Shown here in pieces: positions 16,926 to 24,168 of a DNA stretch of 46,427 nt; the stretch's first letter is position 1, and the number at the start of each line of letters is the position of its first letter. The stretch spans positions 1-46,427 of the forward strand of contig CAYQQU010000047.1 in NCBI GenBank assembly GCA_964419545.1, written 5' to 3'. Below the pieces are notes generated by a model. The model searched no databases. It had not been told where the DNA came from and saw only the letters and a list, made by a program, of their open reading frames with translations. Position numbers and translations under genes: made by a program. Source of the stretch: CAYQQU01 sp964419545 (GTDB taxonomy: Bacteria > Bacteroidota > Bacteroidia > Chitinophagales > Saprospiraceae).

Positions 16926-17405
16926 ATGAATATTTCATTCAACATAAATGGTCGATCCCAGCAGATAGATATCGATGGCAATACCCCATTGCTTTGGGTG
17001 GTGAGGGATGTGCTGAACCTGAAAGGTACAAAGTTTGGTTGTGGCAAAGCTGCCTGCGGCGCTTGTACGCTGCATGTCGATGGCGAAGCGATCCGCTCTT
17101 GTTCTTATCCCGTCAAGTTTGCAGCAGGCAAAAATATCACAACCATCGAAGGATTAGGGACAAAAGAAAACCTACATCCGGTGCAGCAGGCTTGGATGGA
17201 GGAGGTGGTGCCGCAGTGTGGTTACTGCCAGCCTGGTTTTATGATGGCTACCGCGGCCTTGATCGAAAAAGTGCCTAACCCAACGGATGAAGATATTGAC
17301 AACAATATTGTCAACATCTGCCGTTGTGCGACTTACTACCGGATGCGAAAAGCGATTCATCGAGCCGCGGAAATCAAGCAATCTTCTAACCCGATAACCC
17401 AGTAA
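16926..17405 (+). CDS. iorA: [2Fe-2S] subunit of a xanthine-oxidase-family molybdoenzyme (isoquinoline 1-oxidoreductase alpha type)
   Basis: The small subunit carries two [2Fe-2S] clusters. The plant-ferredoxin-like N-domain has GCGKAACGACTLHVDG (Cys 39, 44, 47) plus Cys 59. The helical C-domain has CGYC (98, 101) and CRC (132, 134). The 159-residue length is standard for IorA/CoxS-type subunits. It transfers electrons from the molybdenum subunit, encoded four bases downstream, toward the cytochrome encoded upstream. The symbol is by family resemblance; the true substrate (aldehyde or N-heterocycle) is not determined by sequence. Confidence 0.92.
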   Translation: MNISFNINGRSQQIDIDGNTPLLWVVRDVLNLKGTKFGCGKAACGACTLHVDGEAIRSCSYPVKFAAGKNITTIEGLGTKENLHPVQQAWMEEVVPQCGYCQPGFMMATAALIEKVPNPTDEDIDNNIVNICRCATYYRMRKAIHRAAEIKQSSNPITQ

Positions 17406-17409
17406 TATC

Positions 17410-19560
17410 ATGAGTGACAACAAAAAATTATCGCGTCGTAAATTTTTGGTTCGAGGCGGTATTGGTACAATCGGGCTAGTTGCCTTGGGTACTTTTGTCT
17501 TCAGAAATCCAATGCGAAGAAAGGTGTATGAAATGTCGGAGGCGATTGTCCCTCCTTATTCCGGAACGGGTACCGAGGCTAATCTTTGGTTCGAAATCAC
17601 AGAAGACAATCAAGTCATTCTCTATTCCCCAAAAGTAGAGATGGGGCAGGGGCTTTTTACGGGCTTAGCACAAATCGCTGCCGATGAATTGGATGTTGGC
17701 ATTGAGCAAATTCAGGTGGTTGCTGCCGCCACAGCTACCGGTGTGGTCGATGGCTTAAGCACGGGTGGAAGTTTATCTGTTGCCTCCCTGTGGCAACCCC
17801 TCCGAGAAATGGCTGCTACCATGCGGGAAATGGTGAAAGGCGAAGCAGCAAAAAAAATGGGCGTAGAAGCAGCGAGCTTAACCACCAGCAATGGTACCGT
17901 ATCAGGAGGCGGAAAGAAAATGACTTATGCGGAAGCAGTAGCAGGTATTACCGAATGGGATTTGCCGGAAACACCTGAGTTGCGTCCAACAAAAAAATAT
18001 AGTCTCGTAGGAAAGCCCGTCAAAAGAGTCGACTTAATGCCTAAAATATTGGGCGATCCAATCTTTGGGATGGATGCGGAAATGCCCGGTATGCTGCACG
18101 CCTGCATTATCCGTAAGGAACACATCGGCGCCAGGCTGAAAAGCGCGGACACCAGCCAGGCAGCGCAGATGCCCGGGGTAGTGAAAGTGGTGAAAATGGA
18201 CGACTGGGTGGGCATCGTTGCCGAATCTTTTCCCCAGGCATTAGCTGCAAAAAATAAAGTGCCGATCGAATGGGATGTACCCAAAACATGGACCGAAGCT
18301 GAAATAAAAGATATGCTGCGCGTAGGTAAAGGCAGCAGAATGATCACTCAAAAATCGGGTAAAGCGTTGGATCCGGAAGCAGAAGGCGTGGTATCCATAG
18401 AATTTACCAGCCCTCTTGGCGCACACGCTCAGATCGAGCCCAACGGAGCGGTAGCAGACGTCAAAGATGGAAAAGCTACGATCATCATGTCCACCCAAGT
18501 GATTGGCTTGACGCAAGGGCAGGTTGCTAAAGCATTGGACATGCCAGAAGAAAACGTAAATATCATCCCTACTTATCTAGGGGGTGGATTTGGACGACGC
18601 CTGGATACTCGCCATGCTATTGAAGCCGCTCAACTTTCACAAGCGGTAGGCAAGCCGGTAAAATATTTCTTTACCAGAAAAGAAGAATTTCAGCACGATC
18701 AGTTCCGTCCGCCAACGCATCATATCATGCGGGGCAAATTAAATGCTGACGGGCTACTGGAAGGCCTGGAACACCACTATGCAAGTGGAGATGTAGCCAT
18801 AAATTCGCCCCTGTTTCCCGATGCTATGAACAAAGTATTGGGGACCGACCTCGGCGCAATGCGAGGCGGCAATATCCAATACGACCAAGTACCGAACCAT
18901 AGAGCCGTGCAATGGCACACCACCCTACCTTTTGCTACCAGCTGGTGGAGAAGTCTGGGGCTGTTAGCAAACACTTTTGCCATCGAAAGCTTTGTGGACG
19001 AAATGGCAATCAAAGCCGGCAAAGATCCCGTGGCATTTCGATTGGCGCACATCAGCAACGAGGGCAACGGCAAACGACTAAAAGCGGTGATTGAAAAAGC
19101 AGGGGAATTTTACCAAGACGGTGTAAGCAACGGCCGTGCGATGGGCTTGGCAACCTCTATTGATGCCGGTTCTCCTTGTGCTCAGGTGGTAGAAGTGTCT
19201 ATTGAAAATAACGAAATCAAAGTGCATAAAGTCACTTGCGCTTTTGATTGCGGGATAGCGGTGAACCCAGACCAGGTAAAAGCACAGTGTGAAGGCTCTA
19301 TCATCATGGGCATGAGTGCAGCGATGCATGAAAAAATGACCATTAAAGATGGAAAGTTGTATCCTACCATCTACGGGCCTTACCAGATGGCATTGATGCG
19401 CCATGCACCAAAAGAAATTGACGTGATTTTGATCGAAGGTGCGGACCGACCGCTTCCGGTGGGTGAACCGCCATTAGGACCGATTGGAGCTGCGGTAGGA
19501 AATGCGGTGAGAAGATTGACCGGGAAGCGTTTGACGGATTTGCCGTTGCGTTTGGTTTAG
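17410..19560 (+). CDS. iorB: Molybdopterin-binding subunit of an isoquinoline 1-oxidoreductase / aldehyde oxidase type enzyme
   Basis: The catalytic molybdenum subunit of 716 residues oxidises an aldehyde or aromatic N-heterocycle with water as oxygen donor. The N-terminus has a twin-arginine signal (SRRKFLVRGG followed by a hydrophobic stretch), so the folded complex is exported by Tat. It has LGGGFGRRLDTR, a cofactor-contacting loop of the xanthine oxidase family, and near the C-terminus GEPPLGPIGAAVGNAV, the region holding the active-site glutamate in this family. The two-lobe IorB/AldH length is usual. The stop codon TAG is completed by the first G of a GAG-ended element remnant (19560), so the native end may have been slightly different. 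Confidence 0.92.
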   Translation: MSDNKKLSRRKFLVRGGIGTIGLVALGTFVFRNPMRRKVYEMSEAIVPPYSGTGTEANLWFEITEDNQVILYSPKVEMGQGLFTGLAQIAADELDVGIEQIQVVAAATATGVVDGLSTGGSLSVASLWQPLREMAATMREMVKGEAAKKMGVEAASLTTSNGTVSGGGKKMTYAEAVAGITEWDLPETPELRPTKKYSLVGKPVKRVDLMPKILGDPIFGMDAEMPGMLHACIIRKEHIGARLKSADTSQAAQMPGVVKVVKMDDWVGIVAESFPQALAAKNKVPIEWDVPKTWTEAEIKDMLRVGKGSRMITQKSGKALDPEAEGVVSIEFTSPLGAHAQIEPNGAVADVKDGKATIIMSTQVIGLTQGQVAKALDMPEENVNIIPTYLGGGFGRRLDTRHAIEAAQLSQAVGKPVKYFFTRKEEFQHDQFRPPTHHIMRGKLNADGLLEGLEHHYASGDVAINSPLFPDAMNKVLGTDLGAMRGGNIQYDQVPNHRAVQWHTTLPFATSWWRSLGLLANTFAIESFVDEMAIKAGKDPVAFRLAHISNEGNGKRLKAVIEKAGEFYQDGVSNGRAMGLATSIDAGSPCAQVVEVSIENNEIKVHKVTCAFDCGIAVNPDQVKAQCEGSIIMGMSAAMHEKMTIKDGKLYPTIYGPYQMALMRHAPKEIDVILIEGADRPLPVGEPPLGPIGAAVGNAVRRLTGKRLTDLPLRLV

Positions 19561-19584
19561 AGCATGCTTGTAGCTTGCTTTTCC
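19560..19584. mobile_element. Remnant of a GAG-ended (family B) element terminus
   Basis: GAGCATGCTTGTAGCTTGCT starts directly after TTA (19557-19559) and matches the inverted right end of the element at 21607-21752 (GAGCATGTTTGGAGCTTGCT) at 18 of 20 positions. The opposite end is not found, so this is a solo terminus. It overlaps the stop codon of the molybdopterin subunit gene. Confidence 0.5.
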
Positions 19585-19945
19585 AAGCTTGGACATTGGT
19601 TAGCAACTCGTAAGCGATCCATGAGCCATCATCGGCTTTTACACAAGCTCGGATTTTATCTGCGCGCAAGTTATATGGATCGATACGGCCGTCATATTAT
19701 TTGGGACAGCCTCTTCCAATATGCGTGGGGCCGGTGTGTAAGCGAACATCTTTGCGCAGCTGAGTGAGGAGGGTACGAGCATAGAAGTCGATCAAACACT
19801 CGCCTTCTTGCAAGCCAACCGTTTAAATCGCTTCAAGGTGTAAAGCCGTTTTATCCTGCTGGTCTGCTACGGCGATGCCACTGAGTTCCAGTCCACGCAC
19901 GACCCGCACAGCCGGAGTAGAAATAGCCAATAATCAAGCATTGTC
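19585..19945 (-). pseudogene. Decayed reading frame of unknown identity
   Basis: On the minus strand one frame reads as protein-like sequence over about 115 codons with only two stops. Pieces are RVVRGLELSGIAVADQQDK, then ECLIDFYARTLLTQLRKDVR, then RIDPYNLRADKIRACVKADD with GSWIAYELLTN. The even composition suggests the relic of a real gene and not noise, but I do not recognise the family. Together with the element remnant on its left and the MITE on its right, it fills the gap between the oxidoreductase operon and the K+ channel. Confidence 0.3.
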
Positions 19946-19960
19946 TAGTCCCAAAAGAGG

Positions 19961-20503
19961 ATGATAAAAAAGAGTAACTATTCAGCATGATTTTTTCGGT
20001 TGCTACTTGCTCATTTTTAAACAATTACAAGCATGATTAAAATGCATAATGCAAAAAAGGTACTCGAAGTGTGTTTCTAAATCATATGTAGTAAAGTTAT
20101 TTTTAGCGCCTTATAAAATTTAAAATACAAAGTTGATACCCCTTTTTAAATGAGTATTGATTATCAATGAGTTAAGTGCTGAATAGTTACAAAAAAGATT
20201 AAAATAAAACCTGAAATCTTTATTGCCGTTACTACTCTATTGGGTTGGATTGCTGTCGGCACCGTTGTTTTTTATCGATTAGAAGATTGGACAAGGATTC
20301 AGGCTTTTTACTTTTCCGTAGTCACCATAACCACCGTGGGATATGGTGATTTAACGCCGACATCTGATCTAAGCCGTTTATTTACCGCCATTTATATCCT
20401 GGTAGGCGTGAGTATCGGTATCGTAACTTTAAGCCTGATTGGTTCTGAAATATTGAGGGTCAGAGAAAGGAGATACATCGAAAGAAAGGAAAAAAAGAAA
20501 TAA
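19961..20503 (+). pseudogene. Two-TM potassium channel gene split by a MITE
   Basis: The intact 3' part encodes a pore-loop channel: TM1 (EIFIAVTTLLGWIAVGTVVF), the selectivity filter in TITTVGYGDLTP, TM2 (LFTAIYILVGVSIGIVTLSL) and a short basic tail. The native start is ATG at 19961: removing the element 19974-20190 and one 8-bp duplicate gives ATG-ATA-AAA-AAG-ATT and a continuous 105-residue protein, MIKKIKIKPEIFIAV and onward. In the present sequence that ATG reaches a TGA after nine codons (19988-19990). Only a TTG inside TM1 (20240) or a non-standard start could be used, so the channel is probably inactive. The cyclase gene follows 27 bases later. Confidence 0.82.
19974..20190. mobile_element. 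217-bp MITE with 8-bp target duplication (IS66-like ends)
   Basis: Perfect 14-bp terminal inverted repeats GTAACTATTCAGCA (19974-19987) and TGCTGAATAGTTAC (20177-20190) bound an AT-rich noncoding core. AAAAAAGA occurs on both sides (19966-19973 and 20191-20198). GTAA-type ends with 8-bp duplications are typical of IS66-family elements, so it is probably a non-autonomous IS66 derivative (inference). It sits in the fourth codon of the K+ channel gene. Confidence 0.87.
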
Positions 20504-20530
20504 GCGTTAATTTTACCTGCAAAGGGCGGA

Positions 20531-21607
20531 ATGTTAATAAAAGATATAAAAGCCACTCTCTTTTTCTACCTGCGGATAGTCCCGATCTGGATTATTGCTA
20601 TCCTCCTCTTCCTATTCCTGCGCACCTATGGAGCTGGTCCTGACGCCTTGGAAAATCCAATCAGAGAGCTTGGTCGGGGAGAACCATTGATGGTTATTTT
20701 TCTGATGGGAGGGGTAGCGGGAATCCTGTACAGCAGCGTAGAATTGCTCTTCAATCGACCTTATTTCCAAAGGCACTCCTACGGATGGATCATTCTGGGT
20801 AAGCTGGTCTTTTTCTTCTTTGCGGTTAAGATCATGATGGCCCTAGCCCTCCTTTTTTTGAATACGCTGATGGATTCTTGGATGGCGCCAATGGAGATCG
20901 TCCAGATCCTGAGGAGTAAGATGTACTGGGTCCTTTTCGTTTATTTCCTGTTGATTGCCGGCCTTATTTCTTTTGTACGTATGGTCAGTCAAAAGTTCGG
21001 ACCAGGTATACTTTGGAACATGTTTATCGGCAGGTACCGGAACCCTCGGGAAGAGCTACGGGTGTTTATGTTCCTCGACCTCAGATCGTCGACAACGATC
21101 GCAGAAAAACTAGGACACATCAAATTCAGCCGCCTGATCCAAAATTGCTTTGCCGATCTCAGCTCGGTCGTTATCAAGCACAAAGTAGAAATTTATCAGT
21201 ACGTGGGGGATGAAGCGGTTTTGAGTTGGCCCGTTGAAAAGGGCTTCGAAGACAATCACTGTATCCATTGCTACTTCGACTATATGGAAGTTTTGGCGGC
21301 CAGGGCTGATCATTATGAAAACGAATTTGGCTTGCAGCCCTTTTTTAAAGCGGGTATCCACCTGGGAAAAGTGATCGTTGCCGAGGTAGGGTTGATCAAA
21401 AGGGAAATTGCCTACCACGGGGACGTACTCAATACCACCGCCCGCATTCAAAGCCGGTGTAATGCGCTGCAACAGCCATTGATCGTCTCTGAGAAGGTTT
21501 TACAATATTGGCAGGCCGACCAACAAATTCAAAGCCATCCTTTGGGGGAAGAATTGCTCAAAGGCAAAAAAACGGCCGTGACCATTTTTGGCGTGACCAG
21601 GGTTTAG
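20531..21607 (+). CDS. Membrane-bound class III adenylate/guanylate cyclase
   Basis: The N-terminal half (about residues 10-160) holds four predicted membrane helices. The C-terminal half (about 175-358) is a class III cyclase domain making cAMP or cGMP. Metal-binding Asp lies in FMFLDLRSSTTIAEKLG and YQYVGDEAVLSW; the transition-state pair Asn/Arg is in DVLNTTARIQS. This membrane-plus-catalytic layout is common in Bacteroidota. Purine specificity cannot be fixed by eye. It lies 27 bases after the broken K+ channel gene, suggesting a former channel-cyclase unit. The last base of its TAG stop is the first base of the element at 21607. Confidence 0.9.
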   Translation: MLIKDIKATLFFYLRIVPIWIIAILLFLFLRTYGAGPDALENPIRELGRGEPLMVIFLMGGVAGILYSSVELLFNRPYFQRHSYGWIILGKLVFFFFAVKIMMALALLFLNTLMDSWMAPMEIVQILRSKMYWVLFVYFLLIAGLISFVRMVSQKFGPGILWNMFIGRYRNPREELRVFMFLDLRSSTTIAEKLGHIKFSRLIQNCFADLSSVVIKHKVEIYQYVGDEAVLSWPVEKGFEDNHCIHCYFDYMEVLAARADHYENEFGLQPFFKAGIHLGKVIVAEVGLIKREIAYHGDVLNTTARIQSRCNALQQPLIVSEKVLQYWQADQQIQSHPLGEELLKGKKTAVTIFGVTRV

Positions 21608-21752
21608 TGCATGCTTGGAGCGAGTTCGTGCTGAAAATCAACAGGTTAACTAAAAGATAAAATGTGCGTTTACCGGGGTAAATGAGCATTTTATCTTGAC
21701 GACAGGTTCCTAAGCTGTTGATTTGCAATAGAAGCAAGCTCCAAACATGCTC
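21607..21752. mobile_element. 146-bp GAG/GTG-ended palindromic element (family B, copy 2)
   Basis: The left end GTGCATGCTTGGAGC (21607-21621) and the inverted right end GAGCATGTTTGGAGC (ending at 21752) differ at two of 15 positions. The arms continue as CTG-AAATCAACAG on both sides. The core AAGATAAAATG...CATTTTATCTT folds back on itself. TTA flanks both ends (21604-21606 and 21753-21755), a 3-bp TNA duplication. It is related to family C by its ends and to 4191-4293 by its core. Confidence 0.8.
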
Positions 21753-21779
21753 TTAGGCTTTTAAGTACTGATGAGGAGA

Positions 21780-23027
21780 TCAGGCAAACCCTCTGCGCAG
21801 CAGTTCGAAAAGGTCTCTGTTTACATAGTAGTTACTCCGGCCGAGCCGAACTTTCTCTACCAGTCCCAGTCGGGCGAGCTCATTTAGGTAAGTTGCGGCA
21901 GTATTCCTATGCACTCCGAGAGCTTTTTCCAAAAATGGAATCTTAGTGTAAGGATGCTCGAAAAGATTCTCTAGCAATTCTTTTCGGTAGAAAGTGGTGT
22001 CCTGCCGCATTTTGTGTTTAAACTCAGACATGAGTTGCCGAATCTCTTTGATCAGTTATATGGTCTGATAAGCAGTTTTTTCGACTCCTATTAGTATATA
22101 CATTATCCATTTTCCCCAGCTATCTTCGTCTCTTACGTTTTGCAGGTGCTGATAATATTCAGAGCTTGTTTGGAGGTAGTCATTTTGGCTGCAAAACCCA
22201 GCTTTTGGAACCTCCCTGTGGCATTTTTCCGGCCCGTAGCGCTGCTATGAGCCGGAAAAATCCCTTCGGGAGAACCCAAAATCTGAGTTTTTCGCTTCAA
22301 AAGCACTACCTCCAAACAAGCTCTCAACTTTATTTTGAATGATGTAATGACTGAGGTACAGAACTGGTATTTCCAGTAAGCCCTCTTTCACCAGGTATAA
22401 GATGTTAATTATCCTTCCGGTTCGACCGTTTCCATCATAAAAGGGGTGAATGCTTTCAAATTGATAGTGAATGACGGCCATCTTTATGAGTGGATCCAGA
22501 TCTTGAACAGTTTCATCATTGATATACTTTTCCAGGTTTGACATCAGGTCGAGAATCTCTCCGCTATCCTGCGGAGGTTCATACACCACTTCACCTTTAT
22601 TGTTTTTCAGGGTAGTGCCTGGTAATTTCCTAAATCCTGCATTATTTTTTTCTAATCGTGCCTGAATAGCTAGTATCGTTCGATTGGTCAGTAATTTATT
22701 TTCCCGAACTGCCCGCAATCCGGTAATTAGAGCAGCCACATAATTCTGGACTTCCTTGGCCGCCGGTGTGGTAAAAGCTTCATCGAGAGAGGCTTTGAAT
22801 AATTCATCATTGGTTGTAATGATATTTTCTACTGCGGAACTATCCTTTGCTTCTTGTAAGCCTAGGGTGTTGATCAGAATGCTTTCATTGGGAATGGTTT
22901 TGGCTTCTCCCTTTAGCTCGGCCAATGCCCGGCTTGACCTGGTAAGTTGTCGAAGTATGGGAATGGTTTCCAAAGGGTGCGTTACCGGGAGCGGTGATAA
23001 ATGAAAGTCTTTATTTTGGGTTGACAT
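21780..23027 (-). pseudogene. Fic-family AMPylase-type gene, broken by a MITE and a nonsense codon
   Basis: The 5' part (ATG at 23027) encodes a Fic protein. It has the inhibitory motif SSAVEN (S/TxxxEG/N, residues 63-68) and the intact catalytic loop HPFYDGNGRTGR (194-205), which transfers AMP to target hydroxyls in this family. After NKVE (about 235) the frame enters the 162-bp element 22162-22323 and stops at 22245. Beyond the element the sequence resumes exactly in frame as YYQHLQNVRDEDSWGKWIMY, then hits TAA (22056-22058; GAA by one change would restore ELIKEIRQL) before the usual C-terminal winged helix (HPYTKIPFLEKALGVHRNTA). The repaired protein would be 360 residues, a normal Fic length. 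Confidence 0.9.
22162..22323. mobile_element. 162-bp GAG-ended MITE (family C, copy 2) inside fic
   Basis: Identical at all 162 positions to the copy at 15344-15505, in the same orientation relative to the plus strand. Direct TCA repeats flank it (22159-22161 and 22324-22326). Element plus one duplicate is 165 bp, a multiple of three, so fic is disrupted without a frame change but with stops inside the element. Confidence 0.9.
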
Positions 23028-23062
23028 GAGTTTATTTGGACTTATACAAAAAGAGTCGAGAA

Positions 23063-23109
23063 TTGTGCATTTATGCTTTATGTGCACAAAATAACAAAAA
23101 ATTTGTGCA
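23063..23109. promoter_or_regulatory. Three-site operator array between divergent fic and DUF6602 remnants
   Basis: TTGTGCA (23063-23069), TGCACAA (23083-23089) and TTGTGCA (23103-23109) alternate in orientation with exactly 13 bases between neighbours, so their centres are 20 bp apart. Such even, alternating spacing points to cooperative binding of a dimeric repressor on one face of the helix (inference). It fills the spacer of two divergent genes starting at 23027 and 23157. Confidence 0.55.
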
Positions 23110-23156
23110 AGCGGTTGAGCAATAGTTATCGAGTAATTCTAAAAAAACTATCAATT

Positions 23157-23348
23157 ATGGCATTAGACCCTAAAGGATTTCAAGAATCGATTACAATGGA
23201 ACTCTCTGTTGTGAAAAATAGAGTAAGGAATTTGATTGGTGCCGCCAATCGGGGAGAAGAGGGGCTGTCCTCTTCCCCTACGCCGCAACCGCTGAAAAGT
23301 AGAGATTCTTATTCTTTTGCACTATTCCCAAAAAGCGCTACCACCTAA
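23157..23348 (+). pseudogene. N-terminal remnant of a DUF6602-like protein
   Basis: MALDPKGFQESITMELSVVK followed by NRVRNLIGAANRGEEG matches, from memory, the start of a Bacteroidota protein family with a DUF6602-type nuclease-like domain, normally about 200-300 residues long. After residue 37 the frame turns into low-complexity residues and ends at 23348. Only the N-terminus survives. The family is often found in defence islands (moderate recall), which would suit the neighbouring Fic gene and shared operator array. Confidence 0.45.
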
Positions 23349-23387
23349 ATTGTAGATTCCGGCTTATTTGCAGCATTCCGCAATTGT

Positions 23388-23447
23388 GGCTATATGACGC
23401 CAGTGGAATTTGAACAATTTTTATCTAACAAAAAATCGATGGCTTAG
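23388..23447 (+). pseudogene. C-terminal scrap of an IS3-type transposase
   Basis: The frame reads GYMTPVEFEQFLSNKKSMA and then a stop. The YMTPVEFE signature is the usual end of IS3/IS150-type DDE transposases, where it follows the last catalytic Glu helix. Nothing of the catalytic domain remains upstream, so it is only a scrap. The rest of 23448-23575 shows no gene. Confidence 0.4.
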
Positions 23448-23575
23448 CTCTTAACTTTTTGTCCACTTTTTTATTACAAGCCCACTTCGACTTGATCTTG
23501 CCTTCCCGTTTTGGTAAATTTCTTCAGGAGTGCCTTGGTTAGTAACATCATTTCCAAATTGGTAAAGAACTAAGG

Positions 23576-23706
23576 CTAGTGGTGTGTAACACAAGTTCCT
23601 TGTAAAAATTTTTGCTGAGTGCTCAATTTAAAAAGTTGATTTTCAGTAATTAAAAGCGTTTCCTTTCAAGAAAGGATCAGCAAAAATTTTTGTTACACAC
23701 CACTAG
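23576..23706. mobile_element. 131-bp palindromic element with CTAG flanks (family F)
   Basis: CTAGTGGTGTGTAACA at the left and TGTTACACACCACTAG at the right are exact inverse copies. After a 13-base insert in the left arm (CAAGTTCCTTGTA) the pairing resumes as AAAATTTTTGCTGA. CTAG may be part of the repeat or a 4-bp target duplication, as made by IS5-group elements (YTAR). No coding capacity. Confidence 0.65.
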
Positions 23707-23792
23707 GTATCTTGACCTGGCGAGTTTAAGATACGAAAAAAGTGGAAAGGTGCTGAATTTTATTTACAGGAAAACCTGATAATCAGTAACTT

Positions 23793-23839
23793 GAAAAAAG
23801 ACAAAAGGGATGTTGATCCTGGATCGACACCCCTTTTGT
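23793..23839 (-). terminator. Intrinsic terminator of the tRNA-Met transcript
   Basis: ACAAAAGGGATGTTGATCC (23801-23819) pairs with GGATCGACACCCCTTTTGT (23821-23839) with two wobble positions. Read on the minus strand, the hairpin is followed by CTTTTTTC. It lies about 65 bases downstream of the tRNA 3' end in the direction of transcription. Confidence 0.75.
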
Positions 23840-23903
23840 GATTCTGAAAAAATCAGAGTAAGTTTGCCATTGCTTGCCACTTTTCGCAAATCAAGGCATT
23901 GTG

Positions 23904-23977
23904 TAGCGTGGGAGAGACTTGAACTCTCGACCTCAGCATTATGAATGCTGCGCTCTAACCAGCTGAGCTACCACGCC
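23904..23977 (-). tRNA. tRNA-Met (CAU)
   Basis: The minus strand gives a 74-base cloverleaf: GGCGTGG / CCACGCT acceptor arms with a G-U first pair and discriminator A, a D-arm with GCTCAGCTGGTTAGAGC, the anticodon stem CAGCA/TGCTG around loop TTCATAA (anticodon CAT), and T-arm GAGAGTTCAAGTCTCTC. The anticodon stem lacks the three G-C pairs of initiators, so it is an elongator Met tRNA, or less likely a tRNA-Ile2 with modified C. No CCA is encoded. It marks the border between AT-rich and GC-rich sequence. Confidence 0.95.
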
Positions 23978-24062
23978 GTTGTATCGCCTTCGATCGCTCG
24001 ACTTTCGGCGATTTTCAAACCCGCGAAAACCGGCTCTTTGCATACGTCCGTTTCGCGGTTCG

Positions 24063-24094
24063 CAAATATACGCACTTTCCCACCTAGCACGCAA
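24063..24094 (-). promoter_or_regulatory. Promoter of the tRNA-Met gene
   Basis: On the minus strand, TTG (complement of 24092-24094), 21 bases, then TATATTTG (complement of 24063-24070) matches the Bacteroidota consensus. It lies 86 bases upstream of the mature tRNA 5' end. Confidence 0.6.
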
Positions 24095-24168
24095 GCGGGA
24101 CGGGGCTTTATTCGCAAAATCCTAAACAATTTCACCTGCCTTTCAGTTCCACTGCCAAACCTGAAACT

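Noticed and set aside
22133..22327. Minus-strand 64-codon frame over the MITE
   Set aside because: It is made almost wholly of element sequence; the same frame appears wherever the 162-bp element occurs.
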